From an uncultured Lysobacteraceae bacterium (GTDB lineage: Bacteria > Pseudomonadota > Gammaproteobacteria > Xanthomonadales > Rhodanobacteraceae): a DNA stretch of 9,034 nucleotides. Under the pieces are notes generated by a model. The model saw only the letters and a list, made by a program, of their open reading frames with translations, searched no databases and was not told where the DNA came from. Position numbers and translations under genes: made by a program. Positions 6,587 through 9,034 of this stretch are shown here, one piece after another. The stretch's first letter is position 1, and each line of letters opens with the position of its first letter. The DNA lies in the NCBI GenBank assembly GCA_946480705.1, contig CAMLLF010000115.1:1-9034 (forward strand), in the 5' to 3' direction.

Positions 6587-8971
6587 TCACTCGAAGCCGT
6601 CGGCGAAGATCAGGTCGGCAATGACCTGGATTGCGTTCGTGCTCGTCGCGCCGCCTTCGCGCGTGACGAGGATGCCGCGCACCGTATGCGATGCCGACAC
6701 CGGTCCGATGCCGAGGCTCCCTGACGGTACCGCAGGCGTGTCGATCTTCTGGTCGAAGCCGATGCCGAGGAAATTGCCGGCGAGCGTGGTCCAGCTCAGC
6801 GTATAGCTGCCGCCCGGAGCGATCTTTCGCGGCCGTGCCGTGGCGGACAGCGCCGGCGCCGCGCCGGCGTTGAGCGTCGCGTTGCGCTGCACGGCGCCGG
6901 CCTGCAGCATGTGGATGCCCGGCGTCGCGGGCAGCAGCACCGTATTGCCGGTCAGCTGGCTGCCGTTGAGCGTCGCGGTCGAACCGCTCCATGCGGCGGC
7001 GACGTAGGCCAGCGTCGGCGGTGCGGCGTCGCCGACGGCGCTCGTCGGCAGCGTGGCCGACGGCGCGGCGAGCAGCGCGGCGACGACCGGCGCGGCGCCG
7101 GGTACCGTGTTCGCGACCGGCGCCTTCGGTACGCCGTGCAGCACCAGCGCATTCATCTGCGCGACGCTCGTCGCGGCCGGCGCCTGCGATGTCGCATAGG
7201 TGCCGGCACCGCCCGGAAAGATCTGGTTGTTCGAATACTGCATCACGTTGACCGGCGAACTGCTGGGGTCGTAGTCGAGCAGCGCGACGGCGCCCGGGTT
7301 GTTACTGATGATCGAATTGCGCACCACGCCGCTGACGTTGGCGGCAGGAACCGGTCCGTTCGGACCTTCCGGTGCCGAGTAGATCGCCGTGCCGCCCCAG
7401 ATCGAGCCGCCGGTCAGCGTGTTCTCGACGATGCGGCTGTCGTCGGCGTTGAACTCCGATCCCTGCACGAGGATCGCGCCGCCGACAAAGCCCGCGCGCG
7501 ACTTCGCGATCGTCGTGCGCAGCAGGTTCGTGACCGAGTAATTGAAGCTTGCCAGCGCGCCGCCGGTGCCGGAGTTCGCGGCCACGGGCACGGCTTCGTT
7601 GCCGATGAACAGCGAGTCAGTGATGTTGAGCCGCGTCATGAACGAAATGATCGCGCCGCCGATGCTGCCGCCGCTGTTCTCGCGCACGGTGCAGTCGGCG
7701 AACACGCTGTTCGTGATGTCGACGACCGAGCGGTTCGAGTCGATCGTGCCCATCTGCGGAATGCCGTTGGCGCCGAACGCGCGCGAGCCGTCGCCGGCGA
7801 CGTACAGACAGCCGCCGAAACGGCCGTTCGTCGTCTGCGTGCCGGTGCGTCCCTGGACGAGCGAATCGCGCAGCGTCAGCGTCGCGCTCGGGCGGTTGAA
7901 CGGATCGCTGGCCTCCTGGTCCTGCGAGACGAGCAGAATCGCGCCGCCGGAGGCCTCGCCGAGGTGCGCGGTGCCGGTCGCCGTGTTGCCCTGGAACGTG
8001 CCGTTGTAGACCTCGAGTGCGGAACGGTAGGCCGCGAGCGCGCCGCCCTGCGTCGATGAATTATTGAAGAAACGCGTGTAGTGGAAAATGATGCGCGCAT
8101 AGTCCTCGCCCTGCACGGCGCCGCCCTGGGTGGTCGTGTCGCTGCTGGTGCCCGGGTCGCGCCGCGCAAGGTTGTTCGCGAACGTCGAATTGGCGACGAC
8201 GATGTCGGTCGACGGAGTCGCCAGTCCGGTCCAGGTTCCGTAGCTGTAGATCGCACCGCCGGAAAAGGCCGCCTGGTTGCCGTCGAAGCGCGAATGGGTC
8301 ACGCGCAGCGTCGAATTCAGCACGAACATCGCACCGCCGACCGCGTTCGCGGAATGGCCCGGCAGATTCGTGCGATTGTTCAGGAAGCTCGAATTGTGGA
8401 TATAGACGATGGCGCCGTTGCCGGCGCCCATCGCGCCGCCCTGCAGGCGTGCGCTGTTCGCGCTGAAGGTCGAATCGATGAAGAACGCGCGCGCCGACTG
8501 GGCGAGCACGGCGCCGCCGCCGCCGCCGGTCGAGACGGCATTGTTGTTTTCGAACGTGCAGCCGACGAAGGTCGCGTCGGATTCCACCAGCGATACCGCG
8601 CCGGCGACGTTGTCCGTGTTCGAGCGGCCGTTGGCGAAGCGCAGCCGCTCGAACACGACCGGCCGGCCGTTCGCGCGCGCCAGATTCGTGAACCGCAGGA
8701 TCTCGGTCGCGTTCGCGCCGTTCAGCGTGACGGTCGCGCCGGCCGCCGCGCGTATCGTGAATCGCTTGGTCTGGTTTTCGATGCGGAAACCGCCGGCCGG
8801 CGCGTTGTAGGTGCCGTTCGCGATCTCGATCACGCCGCCGTCGGCAACGCTGTTGATGGCCTGCTGCACAGTGCCCTGCGAGGGCACGAAGAACTGCGAT
8901 TGCGCGAGCGCCGGGGCCGACGCCAAGGAGGCCAGCGTACCGAGCAGCAGCAGCGATTTGATCGACTTCAC
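6587..8971 (-). CDS. Secreted right-handed beta-helix protein with PMP-like GGA repeats and IFADGFE tail
   Basis: A 794-residue protein. It starts with a Sec signal peptide: MKSIK, a Leu/Ala-rich core, and probable cleavage after Ala23 (APALA|QS). From about residue 30 to 585 it has repeated coils in which GGA[ILVM] is followed some 20 residues later by [TS]xF/I-x-x-N, for example GGAMFVLNSTLRVTHSRFDGN (near 213-232, overlapping) and GGAIISFMTRLNITDSLF. About a dozen such units occur, as in chlamydial polymorphic membrane proteins and other parallel beta-helix proteins. An Ala/Pro-rich linker (about 590-660) leads to a segment with IAPGGSYTLSWTT (717-729) that looks Ig-like, and the chain ends in DLIFADGFE. 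There is no autotransporter barrel, LPxTG or C-terminal membrane helix. No polysaccharide-lyase catalytic motif was recognised. It is probably exported to the periplasm or cell surface, with an adhesive or structural role as the simplest guess. Start GTG 8971 is chosen over GTG 8986 because of its ribosome-binding site. Confidence 0.87.
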   Translation of the reverse strand: MKSIKSLLLLGTLASLASAPALAQSQFFVPSQGTVQQAINSVADGGVIEIANGTYNAPAGGFRIENQTKRFTIRAAAGATVTLNGANATEILRFTNLARANGRPVVFERLRFANGRSNTDNVAGAVSLVESDATFVGCTFENNNAVSTGGGGGAVLAQSARAFFIDSTFSANSARLQGGAMGAGNGAIVYIHNSSFLNNRTNLPGHSANAVGGAMFVLNSTLRVTHSRFDGNQAAFSGGAIYSYGTWTGLATPSTDIVVANSTFANNLARRDPGTSSDTTTQGGAVQGEDYARIIFHYTRFFNNSSTQGGALAAYRSALEVYNGTFQGNTATGTAHLGEASGGAILLVSQDQEASDPFNRPSATLTLRDSLVQGRTGTQTTNGRFGGCLYVAGDGSRAFGANGIPQMGTIDSNRSVVDITNSVFADCTVRENSGGSIGGAIISFMTRLNITDSLFIGNEAVPVAANSGTGGALASFNYSVTNLLRTTIAKSRAGFVGGAILVQGSEFNADDSRIVENTLTGGSIWGGTAIYSAPEGPNGPVPAANVSGVVRNSIISNNPGAVALLDYDPSSSPVNVMQYSNNQIFPGGAGTYATSQAPAATSVAQMNALVLHGVPKAPVANTVPGAAPVVAALLAAPSATLPTSAVGDAAPPTLAYVAAAWSGSTATLNGSQLTGNTVLLPATPGIHMLQAGAVQRNATLNAGAAPALSATARPRKIAPGGSYTLSWTTLAGNFLGIGFDQKIDTPAVPSGSLGIGPVSASHTVRGILVTREGGATSTNAIQVIADLIFADGFE

Positions 8972-8976
8972 GAAAA

Positions 8977-8982
8977 CACCTT
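8977..8982 (-). promoter_or_regulatory. Ribosome-binding site that decides the GTG start at 8971
   Basis: On the minus strand AAGGTG is followed by TTTTC and then GTG 8971. This gives the normal signal-peptide beginning MKSIK. The GTG at 8986 has no such site and overlaps this sequence. Confidence 0.5.
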
Positions 8983-9034
8983 GCACGAACGGATTGACCG
9001 GCCGGGCCTGCTTTCGCCGCAGACGGAGCCTGGA

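Noticed and set aside
6911..8059. Plus-strand open frame of 382 codons opposite the beta-helix gene
   Set aside because: Arg/Ala-rich with no motif, opposite a protein with a signal peptide and clear repeats.

Overview
This is a GC-rich bacterial window with dense coding and strong third-position G/C preference. It holds six protein genes. The best guess for the source is a gammaproteobacterium of the Xanthomonadales/Rhodanobacteraceae type. That rests on base composition and on the C-terminal tail IFADGFE of the last gene, which I remember from secreted proteins of that group. No rRNA, tRNA, CRISPR array, insertion sequence or phage gene was seen.

Left part (1-5497, plus strand): four genes in one direction look like part of a surface-polysaccharide (O-antigen or exopolysaccharide) locus. 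They are a sulfotransferase-like protein cut by the window edge and carrying a long C-terminal coiled coil; a two-domain WbsX/GH99-like plus RgpF-like (rhamnan synthesis F) protein; a phytanoyl-CoA dioxygenase (PhyH)-family Fe(II)/2-oxoglutarate oxygenase; and a class I methyltransferase with an N-terminal four-cysteine knuckle. Gaps are 91, 28 and 97 bases. The last gap contains two GC-rich hairpins and could attenuate or separate transcription. The set suggests assembly and decoration of a glycan (sulfo- or other group transfer, oxidation, methylation), but the substrate cannot be read from sequence.

Middle (5528-6400, minus strand): a second, unrelated class I methyltransferase converges on the first with only 30 bases between them. 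It probably belongs functionally to the same glycan locus.

Right part (6587-8971, minus strand): a secreted, repeat-rich right-handed beta-helix protein with a signal peptide, about a dozen GGA[ILVM]...F/I-x-x-N coils of the polymorphic-membrane-protein type, an Ig-like C-terminal segment and the terminal IFADGFE tail. A compact palindrome followed by seven U residues lies just after its stop and separates it from the methyltransferase gene downstream.

For five genes I preferred an internal start supported by a ribosome-binding site or by where recognisable protein begins, rather than the longest open frame. Nothing here amounts to a clearly new system. The most interesting points are the sulfotransferase/coiled-coil fusion, the methyltransferase with a degenerate SAM motif I, and the short C-terminal tail on the beta-helix protein.
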